This document shows, in pieces, positions 48,814-58,139 of a stretch of 64,000 nucleotides of DNA (within the stretch, counting starts at the first letter, position 1; the number at the start of each line of letters is the position of its first letter). The DNA lies in assembly GCF_019972315.1 (NCBI RefSeq), contig NZ_BLIZ01000001.1, forward strand, positions 2,951,521 through 3,015,520. The letters run 5' to 3'. The notes under the pieces are model-generated. The model was not told the DNA's origin. It saw only the letters and a program-made list of their open reading frames with translations, and made no database searches. The position numbers and the translations under genes are program-made. Source of the stretch: Geobacter sp. AOG1 (GTDB lineage: Bacteria > Desulfobacterota > Desulfuromonadia > Geobacterales > Geobacteraceae).

Positions 48814-49596
48814 TTATTCCGGGATAGACATGGCTCCCTTGCCGGCCTTGGCGGCCAGTTCGTTGGCTGCGGACTGGTCCAGACCGCGTCCAACACGGAC
48901 CCGATACCAGACCCCCTTGTCCTGCAGATGTGACTCGACGATATATGCCGCCATCCCCCGCGCTACCAGGCGGTCGCGGACCGCCTCCGCTTCCTTGCGA
49001 TCCTTGTGAGACGCCACCTGCACCGAGAACGTACCTCTTGATTGAGCAGGTTTGCTCGTAACAACTGGAAGCGCTGAAGGTGTTTTTGGCGCAGCAGCAG
49101 CTGCCTTGGGAGGTTCGTCTTTCTCCTTGGCTTCCTGTTGCTTGACAACCACCGGCGCCTTGACGGGAGACGGCGTGGGCTGGGGCGCAGCTGTCGGCCG
49201 CGGTTGAGCAGCAGGCACCGGCGGAGGCGGAATGGTCGGATTGGCCGTCAAAGAAGGTGCCTGCTTGTGGGGATTGAGTCCGCTTCCGATAACAGCCCTG
49301 CTCCCCTTCGGGAGGGTTTCGTAAAAGGTCAGGGGCGGCTCTCCCGTTTTTTGTACGTCCGAAGCCGGCGCCTTACCATCGGTTGTCGTGGCCTGGCCAG
49401 GCTGACCAGGAGCCGGTTGTTGTTGAGCCACAGCAAGCTGTGACCGTTTCGGCCGGAACACCAGCCAGCCAGTCGCAAGTCCGGCAGCGAAAGAAACCGC
49501 AATTGCTATCGTGATAAGAACGGCAAAAACGCTCAGTGGTTGCTTGCGTGGCCGGTTTTTGCTGACCGGCTTCCGTTCCCTGTAATCCAGAACCAT
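48814..49596 (-). CDS. SPOR-domain membrane protein
   Basis: 260 residues: short basic cytoplasmic tail, one membrane helix (about 23-47, LSVFAVLITIAIAVSFAAGLA), a long Pro/Ala/Lys-rich periplasmic linker (about 60-180) and a C-terminal SPOR domain (about 185-258, GTFSVQVASHKDRKEAEAVR). SPOR domains bind denuded peptidoglycan at the division site. It lies 15 bases after argS and shares its transcript. Confidence 0.9.
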   Translation of the reverse strand: MVLDYRERKPVSKNRPRKQPLSVFAVLITIAIAVSFAAGLATGWLVFRPKRSQLAVAQQQPAPGQPGQATTTDGKAPASDVQKTGEPPLTFYETLPKGSRAVIGSGLNPHKQAPSLTANPTIPPPPVPAAQPRPTAAPQPTPSPVKAPVVVKQQEAKEKDEPPKAAAAAPKTPSALPVVTSKPAQSRGTFSVQVASHKDRKEAEAVRDRLVARGMAAYIVESHLQDKGVWYRVRVGRGLDQSAANELAAKAGKGAMSIPE

Positions 49597-49611
49597 AACA
49601 CAGCCGCCTGA

Positions 49612-51297
49612 CTACATTTTTTCCGGGGCAGATATGCCGAGGATGGTAAGTGCATTACGAAGAGTCTGTCGGATACAGTGGAGAAGGAACAGACGGGCAA
49701 TGGTCAGTTCACTGTCTTCGGTAATCACCCGGTTCTTGTTGTAGAACGTATGGAACTGACCCGCCAGTTCCTGAAGATAGTAAGTTATGCGGTGGGGCTC
49801 GAAATTCTGGGCGCTCCCCTCCACCGTTTCCGGAAACTGGTCGAGAAGCTTGAGGATCGCCATCTCTTCGGAGGTGGAGAGACGGGACAGATCGACCTTC
49901 TCCGCCTCCGGCAGGGCATACCCCTTCTCAGCAGCATTCTCGAAAATGCTGCAAATCCGCGCATGGGCATACTGCACATAATAGACGGGGTTATCGAGGG
50001 TCTGCTGCTTCGCCAGGTCGATATCGAAAACCAGCTGGGAATCGGGTTTGCGCATCACGAAGAAATAGCGGGTAGCGTCACGCCCCACCTCGTCGATGAG
50101 GTCGCGAAGGGTGACGTAACTCCCTGCCCGCTTGGATATCTTGACCTCCTCGCCGCCCCGCATGACCGTCACCATCTGGTGGAGCACATACTCCGGCCAC
50201 CCTTGGGGAATCCCCGCGTCCAGCGCCTGAAGGCCGGCCCGTACACGGGTTATGGTACTGTGATGGTCAGCACCCTGCTCGTTAATGACCCGACTGAATC
50301 CCCGTTCCCACTTCCCCAAATGGTAGGCGACGTCGGGAACAAAATAGGTATAGCCGCCGTCAGCCTTGCGCATCACCCGGTCTTTGTCGTCGCCGAAGTC
50401 GGTAGTGCGGAGCCAGAGTGCGCCGTCCTGTTCGTAGGTATGCCCTTTGGCAATAAGGCGCTGAACAACCCCTTCGACCTTCCCCGTGGAGTAGAGCTCA
50501 GACTCCAGGGAATAAACGTCGAAATGGACATCGAAGGCAGTGAGATCCTGATCTTGTTCGCGACGCAGACAGGCGACGGCAAAGCGGCGGATGGCATCCA
50601 ACTCTTGGGGATCGCCGTCGGCCGTGACGTGCTGGTCGTCGGCGTCTACCGTTTCCCGTGCGAGGTAGGAGCGAGCCACATCCCGGATGTAATCCCCCTG
50701 GTACCCGTCAGTGGGCCAGCGGGGATCGTCCGGCTCTATCCCGAGACAGCGTGCCTGCACCGAGAGAGCGAGGTTGCTGATCTGCTGTCCCGCGTCGTTG
50801 TAATAGAACTCGCGGGTAACATCCCAGCCGGTGGCGGCAAGCAGCCGGCAGATAGTATCGCCGATGGCAGCCCCCCGACCGTGGCCAATATGAAGGGGTC
50901 CGGTCGGATTGGCACTGACGAACTCAACCTGGGCCTTTTTCCCCGCACCGCTTTGGCTCTTGCCATAGTCGCTACCGGCGGCGTCAAGAGGCAAAAGAGT
51001 CCGACGCCAGGCATCGTCCTTGAGATGGAAATTGATAAAACCGGGACCGGCAATCTCCACCCGAACAAAGAGGTCGGCCGCAGCCAGGCGTGGCATCAGA
51101 GCTTCCGCTACGGCACGTGGAGCTTTCCTCTCCCCCTTTGCCAACTGCATCGCCACGTTAGTGGCAAAATCACCATGCTCGGCGTGGGCCGGGGTCTCTA
51201 TCACTATCGCCGGCAGCTGTCCGGACTGGAGCGTGCCGTCTGCCATGCACTCTTCCAACACCTTTCCGACCAGCTCGCGCACTACATTTCGCATCAT
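49612..51297 (-). CDS. argS: Arginyl-tRNA synthetase
   Basis: 561 residues. It charges tRNA-Arg. The class I HIGH motif is [15 protein letters not shown] (about 125) and the KMSKS equivalent lies in [16 protein letters not shown]. An N-terminal Add-1 domain and a C-terminal DALR anticodon-binding domain are both present. Two consecutive ATG codons open the frame; it overlaps the upstream Cys-rich gene by four bases. Confidence 0.97.
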   Translation of the reverse strand: MMRNVVRELVGKVLEECMADGTLQSGQLPAIVIETPAHAEHGDFATNVAMQLAKGERKAPRAVAEALMPRLAAADLFVRVEIAGPGFINFHLKDDAWRRTLLPLDAAGSDYGKSQSGAGKKAQVEFVSANPTGPLHIGHGRGAAIGDTICRLLAATGWDVTREFYYNDAGQQISNLALSVQARCLGIEPDDPRWPTDGYQGDYIRDVARSYLARETVDADDQHVTADGDPQELDAIRRFAVACLRREQDQDLTAFDVHFDVYSLESELYSTGKVEGVVQRLIAKGHTYEQDGALWLRTTDFGDDKDRVMRKADGGYTYFVPDVAYHLGKWERGFSRVINEQGADHHSTITRVRAGLQALDAGIPQGWPEYVLHQMVTVMRGGEEVKISKRAGSYVTLRDLIDEVGRDATRYFFVMRKPDSQLVFDIDLAKQQTLDNPVYYVQYAHARICSIFENAAEKGYALPEAEKVDLSRLSTSEEMAILKLLDQFPETVEGSAQNFEPHRITYYLQELAGQFHTFYNKNRVITEDSELTIARLFLLHCIRQTLRNALTILGISAPEKM

Positions 51298-51455
51298 TCC
51301 TCCTGCTTCTTCTGTTCTGCCGTATCGCTCTCAACCTTCAAGGATATGTCGCGGGTAAAATCGGGACAGTGGACGCCACCATCGGGAACGCAGAATTTCT
51401 TGGCGCAGTTCTCCCGCCAGGCACATATCGCGCAAAATTGTCGTTTATCGCTCAT
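51294..51455 (-). CDS. Small six-Cys protein upstream of argS
   Basis: 53 residues starting [20 protein letters not shown], with six Cys in the first 30 positions (CAIC, C, C, C plus GGVHCPDF), a pattern suited to a metal site. A hydrophilic Lys/Glu tail ends the protein. The start is the ATG at the head of the conserved-looking segment; the frame is open further upstream but enters a repeat. It overlaps argS by four bases. No recognised family. Confidence 0.65.
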   Translation of the reverse strand: MSDKRQFCAICAWRENCAKKFCVPDGGVHCPDFTRDISLKVESDTAEQKKQEE

Positions 51456-51508
51456 GGGCTCACCGTTTCGTGCTTGTCTACCTATTGTTTGAAACTGCAA
51501 CAAGCTCT

Positions 51509-51711
51509 CACCACGGAGGACACGAAGGTCTACAGAGAGCATGCAAAATCATTTTCATACTGCACAGATACCTAATCGGAAATGTAGCGGTACCCCTTGC
51601 GGGTAACCGATTGGACGGATGCAAGACCCACCCTGCCGTTAAGATGTGTAGCTACCAGAGCAATAACCTTAAGGGTATCTCTGTTCCGTGCTCCTACGTC
51701 CTCCGTGGTTA
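51509..51711. repeat. MITE-like element with CCACGGAGGAC inverted ends
   Basis: Left arm at 51509-51539 (CACCACGGAGGACACGAAGG then CAGAGAG) and right arm at 51678-51711 are inverted copies: TTAACCACGGAGGACGTAGG on the minus strand, then CAGAGA. About 140 bases lie between, with no gene. On the minus strand the element starts at the ftsB stop codon. CCACGGAGGAC repeats are scattered in Geobacter genomes from memory. Confidence 0.7.
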
Positions 51712-52062
51712 ACGCTTGGTTACCGGAGGCGCGGCCGCAGGAGCCGCCTTGACAGACGACACAGCACCTGCTTTCGGATCGGCTTTCTCCTGGGTCGGGA
51801 ACTGGTAGATGATCTCGTTTGGCCGTACCAGACCGAAGTCACGCCGGGCGATGCTTTCCAGATAGCGGCGGTCGGACTGCAACGCCTCGATTTCCCGCCG
51901 GAGACGGTCATTTTCGGCCTTCAGCTCCGTCACCCGCTTCTCCATCTCCTGCTTGTCCTTGGAGAGGTGATATATCCGCAACAGGCCGCGCTCGCCGAAC
52001 ACGGTGAAAAAAAGGATGAACAGGATGACACCGGCCGGGATGATATACATCCGCTTGCGCAT
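51709..52062 (-). CDS. ftsB: Septum formation initiator FtsB/DivIC-like
   Basis: 117 residues: one membrane helix (about 6-24, IIPAGVILFILFFTVFG), a coiled coil (about 30-68, DKQEMEKRVTELKAENDRLR) and the motif ARRDFGLVRPNEIIYQFP typical of the DivIC/FtsB family, then an Ala/Pro-rich tail. It is a bitopic divisome component. The stop codon coincides with the end of the MITE-like repeat. It lies 11 bases after the UDP-sugar epimerase gene. Confidence 0.88.
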   Translation of the reverse strand: MRKRMYIIPAGVILFILFFTVFGERGLLRIYHLSKDKQEMEKRVTELKAENDRLRREIEALQSDRRYLESIARRDFGLVRPNEIIYQFPTQEKADPKAGAVSSVKAAPAAAPPVTKR

Positions 52063-52073
52063 GGGGACCCCGC

Positions 52074-53015
52074 TCAGGACTTCGCCCCCTTCAGGAGTGC
52101 GGCAAAATAGTCGATGGTCTGCTTCAGCCCCGTCTCCACGTCAACCGCCGGGCTCCAACCGAGCCGGCTGCCGGCCAGACTGATGTCGGGTTGACGCTGC
52201 TGGGGATCGTCGGCAGGAAGGGGTTTGAAAACGATCTTCGAGCGGGAACCGGTTAGCCTGATGATCCGTTCGGCAAACTCCAGAATGGTGGTCTCGGCAG
52301 GGTTCCCCAAGTTGACCGGGCCGATAAAGCCTTCACACTCCATCATCCTGACCATCCCCTCCACCAGGTCGTCAACGAAGCAGAAGGAACGGGTCTGCTC
52401 CCCCCGGCCGTAAACAGTCAGATCCTCCCCCTTAAGTGCCTGGACAATGAAGTTGGAGACGACCCGCCCGTCGTTTATGGCCATGCGCGGCCCGTAGGTA
52501 TTAAAGATGCGGATGATGCGGACGTCCACACCGTTCTGGCGGTGATAGTCCATCATCAGAGTCTCGGCCACCCTCTTCCCCTCGTCGTAGCAACTCCTGA
52601 ACCCGATGGGGTTGACATTCCCCCAGTATTCCTCAGTCTGGGGATGGACCTGGGGATCACCGTATACTTCGGAAGTGGAGGCCTGGAGGATTCTCGCCCT
52701 GACCCGCTTCGCCAGCCCAAGCATGTGGATGACGCCGAGGACGCTCGTCTTGATGGTTTTCACCGGATTGTACTGGTAATGGATCGGCGAAGCCGGACAG
52801 GCCAGGTTGTAGATCCGATCGACCTCCAGCAGAATCGGCTGGGTGATGTCGTGACGAATCAGCTCGAACCGCGGCTCCCCCAGAAGATGGGCGACATTGC
52901 ACTTGGTCCCGGTAAAGAAATTGTCGAGACAGAGAACGTCATGCCCCTCCCGCACAAGTCGCTGGCAGAGATGGGAGCCGATAAAACCGGCGCCGCCGGT
53001 AACGAGAACACGCAT
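52074..53015 (-). CDS. UDP-glucuronate decarboxylase (UDP-xylose synthase)
   Basis: 313-residue short-chain dehydrogenase. It would convert UDP-glucuronate to UDP-xylose for surface glycans. NAD loop [11 protein letters not shown], catalytic STSEVYGDP and YDEGKR (Tyr-x3-Lys, about 143), and [10 protein letters not shown] match the UXS family. It lies two bases after the UDP-glucose dehydrogenase that supplies the substrate, which supports this over other epimerases. Confidence 0.9.
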   Translation of the reverse strand: MRVLVTGGAGFIGSHLCQRLVREGHDVLCLDNFFTGTKCNVAHLLGEPRFELIRHDITQPILLEVDRIYNLACPASPIHYQYNPVKTIKTSVLGVIHMLGLAKRVRARILQASTSEVYGDPQVHPQTEEYWGNVNPIGFRSCYDEGKRVAETLMMDYHRQNGVDVRIIRIFNTYGPRMAINDGRVVSNFIVQALKGEDLTVYGRGEQTRSFCFVDDLVEGMVRMMECEGFIGPVNLGNPAETTILEFAERIIRLTGSRSKIVFKPLPADDPQQRQPDISLAGSRLGWSPAVDVETGLKQTIDYFAALLKGAKS

Positions 53016-53017
53016 GG

Positions 53018-54370
53018 CTATTTACCTTCCGGGGACACACCATTGCGCCCCAGCGGGATGTAGCGGAAGCCGGCATCGCGCATCCTGCCGAGCTTGTAAA
53101 GATTGCGGCCGTCGATGATGAACGGCTCTTTGAGCTCGGCCTTTATCCGGTCGAAATCGGGATTGCGGTACTCGCTCCAGTCTGTGACGATTACGAGAAC
53201 GTCCGCATCCGTCAGAATCTCGTACTGGTTAGTGCTGTAGGTAATCCTGTCGCCAAACTGCTTCTTCGCCTCCTTCAGCGCTTCCGGATCGTGGGCACGC
53301 ACCGTGGCCCCTTGGGTAAGCAGGTTTTCAATGATGGTGATCGCCGGCGCCTCCCGCATGTCATCGGTTCGCGGCTTGAACGAAAGCCCCCAGCAGGCCA
53401 CGGTGCGCCCTGCCAGCGGCCGGTCCTTGGCGGGATCGCCGAGTAATTGCAGCACCTTGTGGGAAAGGACCTGTTTCTGCCGCTCGTTCACCTCCTCCAC
53501 CGCCTTGAGAAGGAGAAAATCGTAATCGTTTTCTTCAGCGGTCCTGATAAGCGCCTTCACATCCTTGGGGAAGCAGGAGCCGCCATAGCCGGGACCGGGG
53601 AAGAGAAAGTCGTAGCCGATGCGGGAATCGGATCCGATCCCCTCTCGGACAGCCGCCACGTCGGCACCCATCCGCTCGCAGAGGAGCGCAACCTGGTTCA
53701 TGAAGGAAATCCGGGTGGCGAGCATGGCGTTGGCCGCGTATTTGGTCATCTCGGCGCTCCGGATGTCCATGACGATCAACCGGTTATGCTTGCGCATGAA
53801 CGGCTCGTAGAGCTCCTTCATCAGCTCGGCGGTCCGGACGTTGTCCGTGCCGATCACAACCCGGTCCGGTTTCATGAAATCCTCGATGGCCGCCCCCTCC
53901 TTGAGGAATTCAGGATTGGAAACCACGTCGAACTCCAGGGAGGTTCCCCGCTTGTTCAGCTCTTCCTGCAGAGCGGCACTGACCTTGTCGGCAGTCCCCA
54001 CCGGCACCGTCGACTTGTCGACGACGATCTTGAAGCTTTCCATATTGCGGCCGATCTCGCGGGCCACGGCCAGAACGTACTGGAGATCGGCCGAACCATC
54101 CTCACCCGGCGGGGTACCGACGGCAATGAAATTGATAAGTGAGCTTTTCACCGCCTGGGAGACATCGGTGGTAAAGGAAAGTCGTCCTTCCGCCTGATTG
54201 CGGAGCACCAGTTCCTTGAGCCCCGGCTCGTAGATGGGAATTACACCCTGTTTCAACCCCTCGATCTTGGCCTGGTCCACATCGACGGCGACAACGGTAT
54301 TGCCGCTCTCGGCAAAACAGGCAGCAGCCACCAGACCGACGTAGCCAGCACCGAAAACACATATTTTCAT
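53018..54370 (-). CDS. ugd: UDP-glucose 6-dehydrogenase
   Basis: 450 residues. It oxidises UDP-glucose to UDP-glucuronate with two NAD. It opens [20 protein letters not shown]; the catalytic Cys is in [12 protein letters not shown] (about 260); the C-terminal domain has [23 protein letters not shown] precedes the ATG. With the next gene it forms a two-step path to UDP-xylose. Confidence 0.95.
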   Translation of the reverse strand: MKICVFGAGYVGLVAAACFAESGNTVVAVDVDQAKIEGLKQGVIPIYEPGLKELVLRNQAEGRLSFTTDVSQAVKSSLINFIAVGTPPGEDGSADLQYVLAVAREIGRNMESFKIVVDKSTVPVGTADKVSAALQEELNKRGTSLEFDVVSNPEFLKEGAAIEDFMKPDRVVIGTDNVRTAELMKELYEPFMRKHNRLIVMDIRSAEMTKYAANAMLATRISFMNQVALLCERMGADVAAVREGIGSDSRIGYDFLFPGPGYGGSCFPKDVKALIRTAEENDYDFLLLKAVEEVNERQKQVLSHKVLQLLGDPAKDRPLAGRTVACWGLSFKPRTDDMREAPAITIIENLLTQGATVRAHDPEALKEAKKQFGDRITYSTNQYEILTDADVLVIVTDWSEYRNPDFDRIKAELKEPFIIDGRNLYKLGRMRDAGFRYIPLGRNGVSPEGK

Positions 54371-54435
54371 GGGATCCTCCCGATTGTAATCAAGCGCATT
54401 TTATACCACAAAGCGGGGCTCGCATGCCACCCTTT

Positions 54436-55257
54436 TCACAGCTTTACGGCCGTTTCCATGGCATTCGCAAGACGGGCGAACTCCTCCAGGGAAAGGGTTT
54501 CACCGCGCCTCCCCGGCTCGATACCGCAACCGGCGAGAACTCCACGCAACTGCTTTTCCTCCGCCACGAACTGGGCGGCTTTCAGGCAATTCCAGAGGGT
54601 TTTGCGCCGCTGGCTGAAGGCTGCCTTCACCACAAGCCGGAACAGCGCTTCGTCCCCTACGGCAACCCGGGGTTCGGGAAGCGGTATGAGCCGCAGGACG
54701 ACCGAATCGACCTTGGGTGCCGGGAAAAAAGAGCCCGGCTTGACGAGAAATACCCGGCTGATATCGAAATGGAGCTGGCAGAGGACCGAAAGGACCCCGT
54801 ATTCCTTGCAGTCTGGGGGCGCAGCCAGACGTTCCCCTACTTCCCTCTGGAGCATGAGCACGAGACGGGAAAAGAGCTGGCGGTGCTCCATGAACTGGAA
54901 CAGAACGGGGGTGGAAATGTTGTAGGGGAGATTGGCGGCAACTTTCCAGCGCCCCCCCCAGCGGGTACGGAGCAGGTCGGACAGATCGGTCCGAAGAATA
55001 TCCGCCTCCACGATCTCTACCGTTCCGCTGGTGGCAAATTCCCGGCGCAGGAGCGGCACTAGCTGCCGATCAAGCTCCACCGCCACTACCCGGGCTGCCT
55101 GGGCGGCAAGAAGACGTGTCAGCGCCCCCTGACCCGGCCCGACTTCCAGCACATGGTCATCCGGGGCAAGCCCCACCGTATCCACGATGCGGGCAAGGAC
55201 GTTCCGGTCGGTGAGGAAATTCTGTCCGAGAGCCTTTTTGGGCCGTATCCGCTCCAT
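54436..55257 (-). CDS. rsmA: 16S rRNA (adenine1518-N6/adenine1519-N6)-dimethyltransferase
   Basis: 273 residues (KsgA). It dimethylates two adjacent adenines in helix 45. It opens RPKKALGQNFLTD, has the SAM loop LEVGPGQGALTRLL and the catalytic NLPYNIST. The ATG at 55257 has GAGGTG in front; a GTG two codons earlier overlaps the tsaD stop. It is translated just after tsaD. Confidence 0.95.
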   Translation of the reverse strand: MERIRPKKALGQNFLTDRNVLARIVDTVGLAPDDHVLEVGPGQGALTRLLAAQAARVVAVELDRQLVPLLRREFATSGTVEIVEADILRTDLSDLLRTRWGGRWKVAANLPYNISTPVLFQFMEHRQLFSRLVLMLQREVGERLAAPPDCKEYGVLSVLCQLHFDISRVFLVKPGSFFPAPKVDSVVLRLIPLPEPRVAVGDEALFRLVVKAAFSQRRKTLWNCLKAAQFVAEEKQLRGVLAGCGIEPGRRGETLSLEEFARLANAMETAVKL

Positions 55258-55259
55258 CG

Positions 55260-56291
55260 TCACCTCGCCGCCAAATGAGCCGTAATGCTGTCGAGGGGCC
55301 AGACGGCCAGGGCGTCAAGCCCCAGACCACTCTCCATACCGTGTTCCAGATAGTAATCGGCCGGAACGGCCAGCATGGCGGCATTGTCAGCACAGAGCGC
55401 CGGCGTGGGAATATGCAGTTCAATGCCACGTTCGTCGGCAAGACAGCCCATCTCGCGTCGCAGGGCGCTGTTGCATGCCACCCCTCCGGCAACCACCAGC
55501 CGATTGCAGCCGGAACCCATTAATGCCGCGGAAGTCTTGGCGACGAGAACATCACAGACGGCGGCCTGAAAGGAAGCACAGAGATCGGGGAGCCGCGGGT
55601 CATCGGGGCCGCTCAAGGGGAATTTCTGCAGATGGGTCAGAACCGCCGTTTTGAGCCCGCTGAAACTGAAATTGCAGCTCCCGTCATGCAGGAGGGGCCG
55701 GGGAAACTTGACGGCAGCCGGATCACCATCAACCGCCAGACGGTCAATGAGCGCACCGCCGGGATAGGAAAAACCGAGGAGCTTGGCTACCTTGTCGAAC
55801 GCCTCGCCGGCCGCGTCGTCGATGGTCTGCCCCAGGGTCCGGTAGCGGCCGAAGCCGTCCACCCGGTAGAGATGGGAATGCCCGCCGGAGACCACGAGCG
55901 CCAGAAAGGGAAACTCCACCGGTCGTTCCAGAAAGGAGGCAAACAGGTGCCCTTCGATGTGGTTGATGCCAACCAGGGGGAGCCGGTTGGCGAACGCCAG
56001 AGCCTTGGCGGTGGAGAGCCCCACCAGCAACGCACCCGCCAGTCCCGGACCCTGGGTCGCCGCCACCCCCCCCAGATCGGAAAACCAGACACCTGCCTGG
56101 TGGAGCGCCTGCTCCACCACCGGGACCACAGCCTCCAGATGTCGGCGAGACGCGATCTCCGGCACCACCCCGCCGTATTCGGCATGGACGGCTATCTGGG
56201 AGGCAACCACGGAAGAGAGTACCGTCCTCCCATCCCGCACCACCGCGGCGGCGGTCTCATCGCAGGAAGATTCTATGGCAAGCAAGAGCAT
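55260..56291 (-). CDS. tsaD: tRNA N6-adenosine threonylcarbamoyltransferase TsaD
   Basis: 343 residues. It transfers the threonylcarbamoyl group to A37 of tRNAs, together with TsaB and the TsaE encoded at 13.4 kb. It opens LAIESSCDETAAAVV; metal motif GINHIEGHLFA; nucleotide motif VSGGHSHLYRV; and VAGGVACNSALR. Full length. rsmA follows with overlap. Confidence 0.96.
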   Translation of the reverse strand: MLLLAIESSCDETAAAVVRDGRTVLSSVVASQIAVHAEYGGVVPEIASRRHLEAVVPVVEQALHQAGVWFSDLGGVAATQGPGLAGALLVGLSTAKALAFANRLPLVGINHIEGHLFASFLERPVEFPFLALVVSGGHSHLYRVDGFGRYRTLGQTIDDAAGEAFDKVAKLLGFSYPGGALIDRLAVDGDPAAVKFPRPLLHDGSCNFSFSGLKTAVLTHLQKFPLSGPDDPRLPDLCASFQAAVCDVLVAKTSAALMGSGCNRLVVAGGVACNSALRREMGCLADERGIELHIPTPALCADNAAMLAVPADYYLEHGMESGLGLDALAVWPLDSITAHLAAR

Positions 56292-56398
56292 AAAAAAAGC
56301 CGTTCAGTTCAAGGTTCAAGGTTCGAGGTTAAAAAAAGGCGGGGCGCTCAGCACGCCCCATTCATCCGCTAGATTTCTTATTGGATTTAAGACTTCGC
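56292..56398. other. Gap with three tandem GTTCAAG-type heptamers
   Basis: Three 7-base units (GTTCAAG, GTTCAAG, GTTCGAG) stand at 56307-56327, next to a terminator. No gene. It lies between tsaD and the MITE-like repeat. Confidence 0.6.
56331..56359 (-). terminator. Rho-independent terminator downstream of the PhoH-like gene
   Basis: GGGGCG and CGCCCC form a stem with a 7-base loop (GTGCTGA region), followed on the minus strand by a run of seven T. It separates the phoH-like transcript from tsaD. Confidence 0.75.
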
Positions 56399-56520
56399 AC
56401 AAAACGCGATTTTTGGCCAAGGTCAAGGCGGGCAAGGATTTGGGCGGAGGCGTACTGGAGGTACGCCGCACAACCAAATACGCAGCCCAACGCAGAGATT
56501 GGGCAAAAGGCGCGTTTTGT
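56399..56520. repeat. 122-base inverted-repeat element abutting the phoH-like stop codon
   Basis: The ends are inverted copies: ACAAAACGCG plus a further TTTTG..CCAA block, matching at 19 of 22 positions. The middle holds a second hairpin, GGCGTAC/GTACGCC (56449-56467). No gene. The right end overlaps the TAA of the phoH-like gene. The structure is that of a small non-autonomous palindromic element. Confidence 0.8.
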
Positions 56521-57836
56521 TACAGGAGGTTGGCGGCGAGTTCGGCGAGGTCCGACCTCTCCCCCTTCATCATCGTCACATGCCCCGCAATGGCCTGTTC
56601 CTTGAAGCGCTCCACCACGTAGGTGAGGCCGTTGCTGGAAGAGTCGACGTAGGGGTTGTCGATCTGGTACGGGTCACCGGTCAAAACGATTTTGGTTCCT
56701 TCGCCGGCCCGCGTGACGATGGTCTTGATCTCATGGGGCGTCAGGTTCTGAGCCTCGTCCACGATCATGAACTGATTCGGGATGGAGCGACCCCGGATGT
56801 AGGTCAGGGGCTCGATTTCCATGAGCCCCATGGCCATAAGCTCCTTGTATCCCTTGCTGTGGCGTTTCTCCCCTTCGTGTCCCGTGAGAAGCAGCTCCAC
56901 GTTGTCGAAGATTGGCTGCATCCAGGGGGTGAGCTTTTCCTCGATGTCCCCGGGGAGAAACCCCAGGTCCCTTCCCATGGGGAACACCGGCCGGGAAACG
57001 AGCAACCGGTTGAAGATATTTTCTTCGGCGGTCTTCTGGAGACCGGCGGCGATTGCCAGGAGGGTCTTGCCGGTTCCCGCCTTCCCCACCAGGGTCACCA
57101 GTTTGACGTTGTCATCAAGAAGCGCGTCCAGGGCAAATGCCTGCTCGCGGTTGCGGGGATGGATGCTCCAGATACCTTCCCTGCCGACCTTGCGAAGCGG
57201 CACGAGTCGATGCTGGCCGGCATCGTAGCGGCCGATGGCGGTATGGGAAGCATTCAGGGCATCCCGCAGGGTGACAAACTGGTTGGGCAGGTAGTCTCCC
57301 TCGAGTTCCGCCCACCCCTGTCCGTGAAAGCGGTCGATCAGGTCGGGTTCCGCATCCTGTTCCACAAAACCCGGATAGAGCTCCTCGATGGCCACTTTGT
57401 CCGATTCGTAGTCTTCCGCCACCAGTCCGATCGCATCGGCCTTGATGCGCAGATTGGTATCCTTGGTGACGAAGATAACCGGCAGATCAGGGTTGCGTTC
57501 CTTGACATCTACCGCAACCGCGAGAATGCGGTTGTCCCCCCGCTCTTCCCGCAGTTCGGGCGGCAGGCGCTTCATGACCCGCTCTTCGTAGATCTCAACC
57601 CGCAGGCTGCCACCGCTCTCCAGGGTAAGCCCTTCGGCAAGGGAGCCCTTCTTCCGGAGATCGTCGAGATAACGGGAGACCTGCCGGGCGTTGCGGCCGG
57701 TCTCGTTCATGTCCTTCTTGAACCGGTCGATCTCCTCGATGACAGTGATGGGGATGATGATGTTGTTTTCCTGGAATCGGAACAGCGCCTGCGGATCATA
57801 GAGCAGTACATTGGTGTCGAGCACGAAGTTTTTCAT
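56520..57836 (-). CDS. PhoH-like protein with N-terminal PIN domain
   Basis: 438 residues: a PIN RNase-type domain (about 1-150, NFVLDTNVLLYDPQALFRF, with the acidic residues of the active site) fused to a PhoH ATPase domain (about 235-438, Walker [16 protein letters not shown] and FMIVDEAQNLTP). PIN-PhoH (PhoH2/YlaK-type) proteins are RNA helicase-nucleases in the cases tested. The first ATG is used. Its stop codon touches an inverted-repeat element. Confidence 0.9.
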   Translation of the reverse strand: MKNFVLDTNVLLYDPQALFRFQENNIIIPITVIEEIDRFKKDMNETGRNARQVSRYLDDLRKKGSLAEGLTLESGGSLRVEIYEERVMKRLPPELREERGDNRILAVAVDVKERNPDLPVIFVTKDTNLRIKADAIGLVAEDYESDKVAIEELYPGFVEQDAEPDLIDRFHGQGWAELEGDYLPNQFVTLRDALNASHTAIGRYDAGQHRLVPLRKVGREGIWSIHPRNREQAFALDALLDDNVKLVTLVGKAGTGKTLLAIAAGLQKTAEENIFNRLLVSRPVFPMGRDLGFLPGDIEEKLTPWMQPIFDNVELLLTGHEGEKRHSKGYKELMAMGLMEIEPLTYIRGRSIPNQFMIVDEAQNLTPHEIKTIVTRAGEGTKIVLTGDPYQIDNPYVDSSSNGLTYVVERFKEQAIAGHVTMMKGERSDLAELAANLL

Positions 57837-57858
57837 CGGTACCTTTCTTCGGTGGGAA

Positions 57859-58125
57859 TCAGCGGTCGGAAAAATGGAGTTGCAGTCCCTGGCTGGTGGC
57901 CAGGATCTTGATATAGATCAGACGATCTTTGTACTGACCTTCGAGAACGACCTCACCCTCCCGGTTGAGGGCGGCAAGCACACTTTCCGGTGACTCCTTG
58001 ATGGTGTAATAGTTGTAGATACCGGTCTTGTAAAGTTCATCCTTGGTGACCGGCCGTTCCGGCGGCAGCGAACACCCGGCGAACAGCATCAGGAAACAGA
58101 GCAGCGCAAGTACTCCCTTTCTCAT
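57859..58125 (-). CDS. Small lipoprotein
   Basis: 88 residues: signal peptide with lipobox MLFAGC (about 13-18) and a small beta-rich domain (LYKTGIYNYYTIKESPESVL and DRLIYIKILATSQGLQLHF). Unknown function. It lies 22 bases upstream of the PhoH-like gene in the direction of transcription and just after the desulfurase-like gene. Confidence 0.75.
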   Translation of the reverse strand: MRKGVLALLCFLMLFAGCSLPPERPVTKDELYKTGIYNYYTIKESPESVLAALNREGEVVLEGQYKDRLIYIKILATSQGLQLHFSDR

Positions 58126-58139
58126 CCCTTCCCCCTTGT

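Noticed and set aside
56307-56327. Three GTTCAAG units as the start of a CRISPR array
   Set aside because: The units are only seven bases, directly adjacent, and have no spacers. No cas genes are present.
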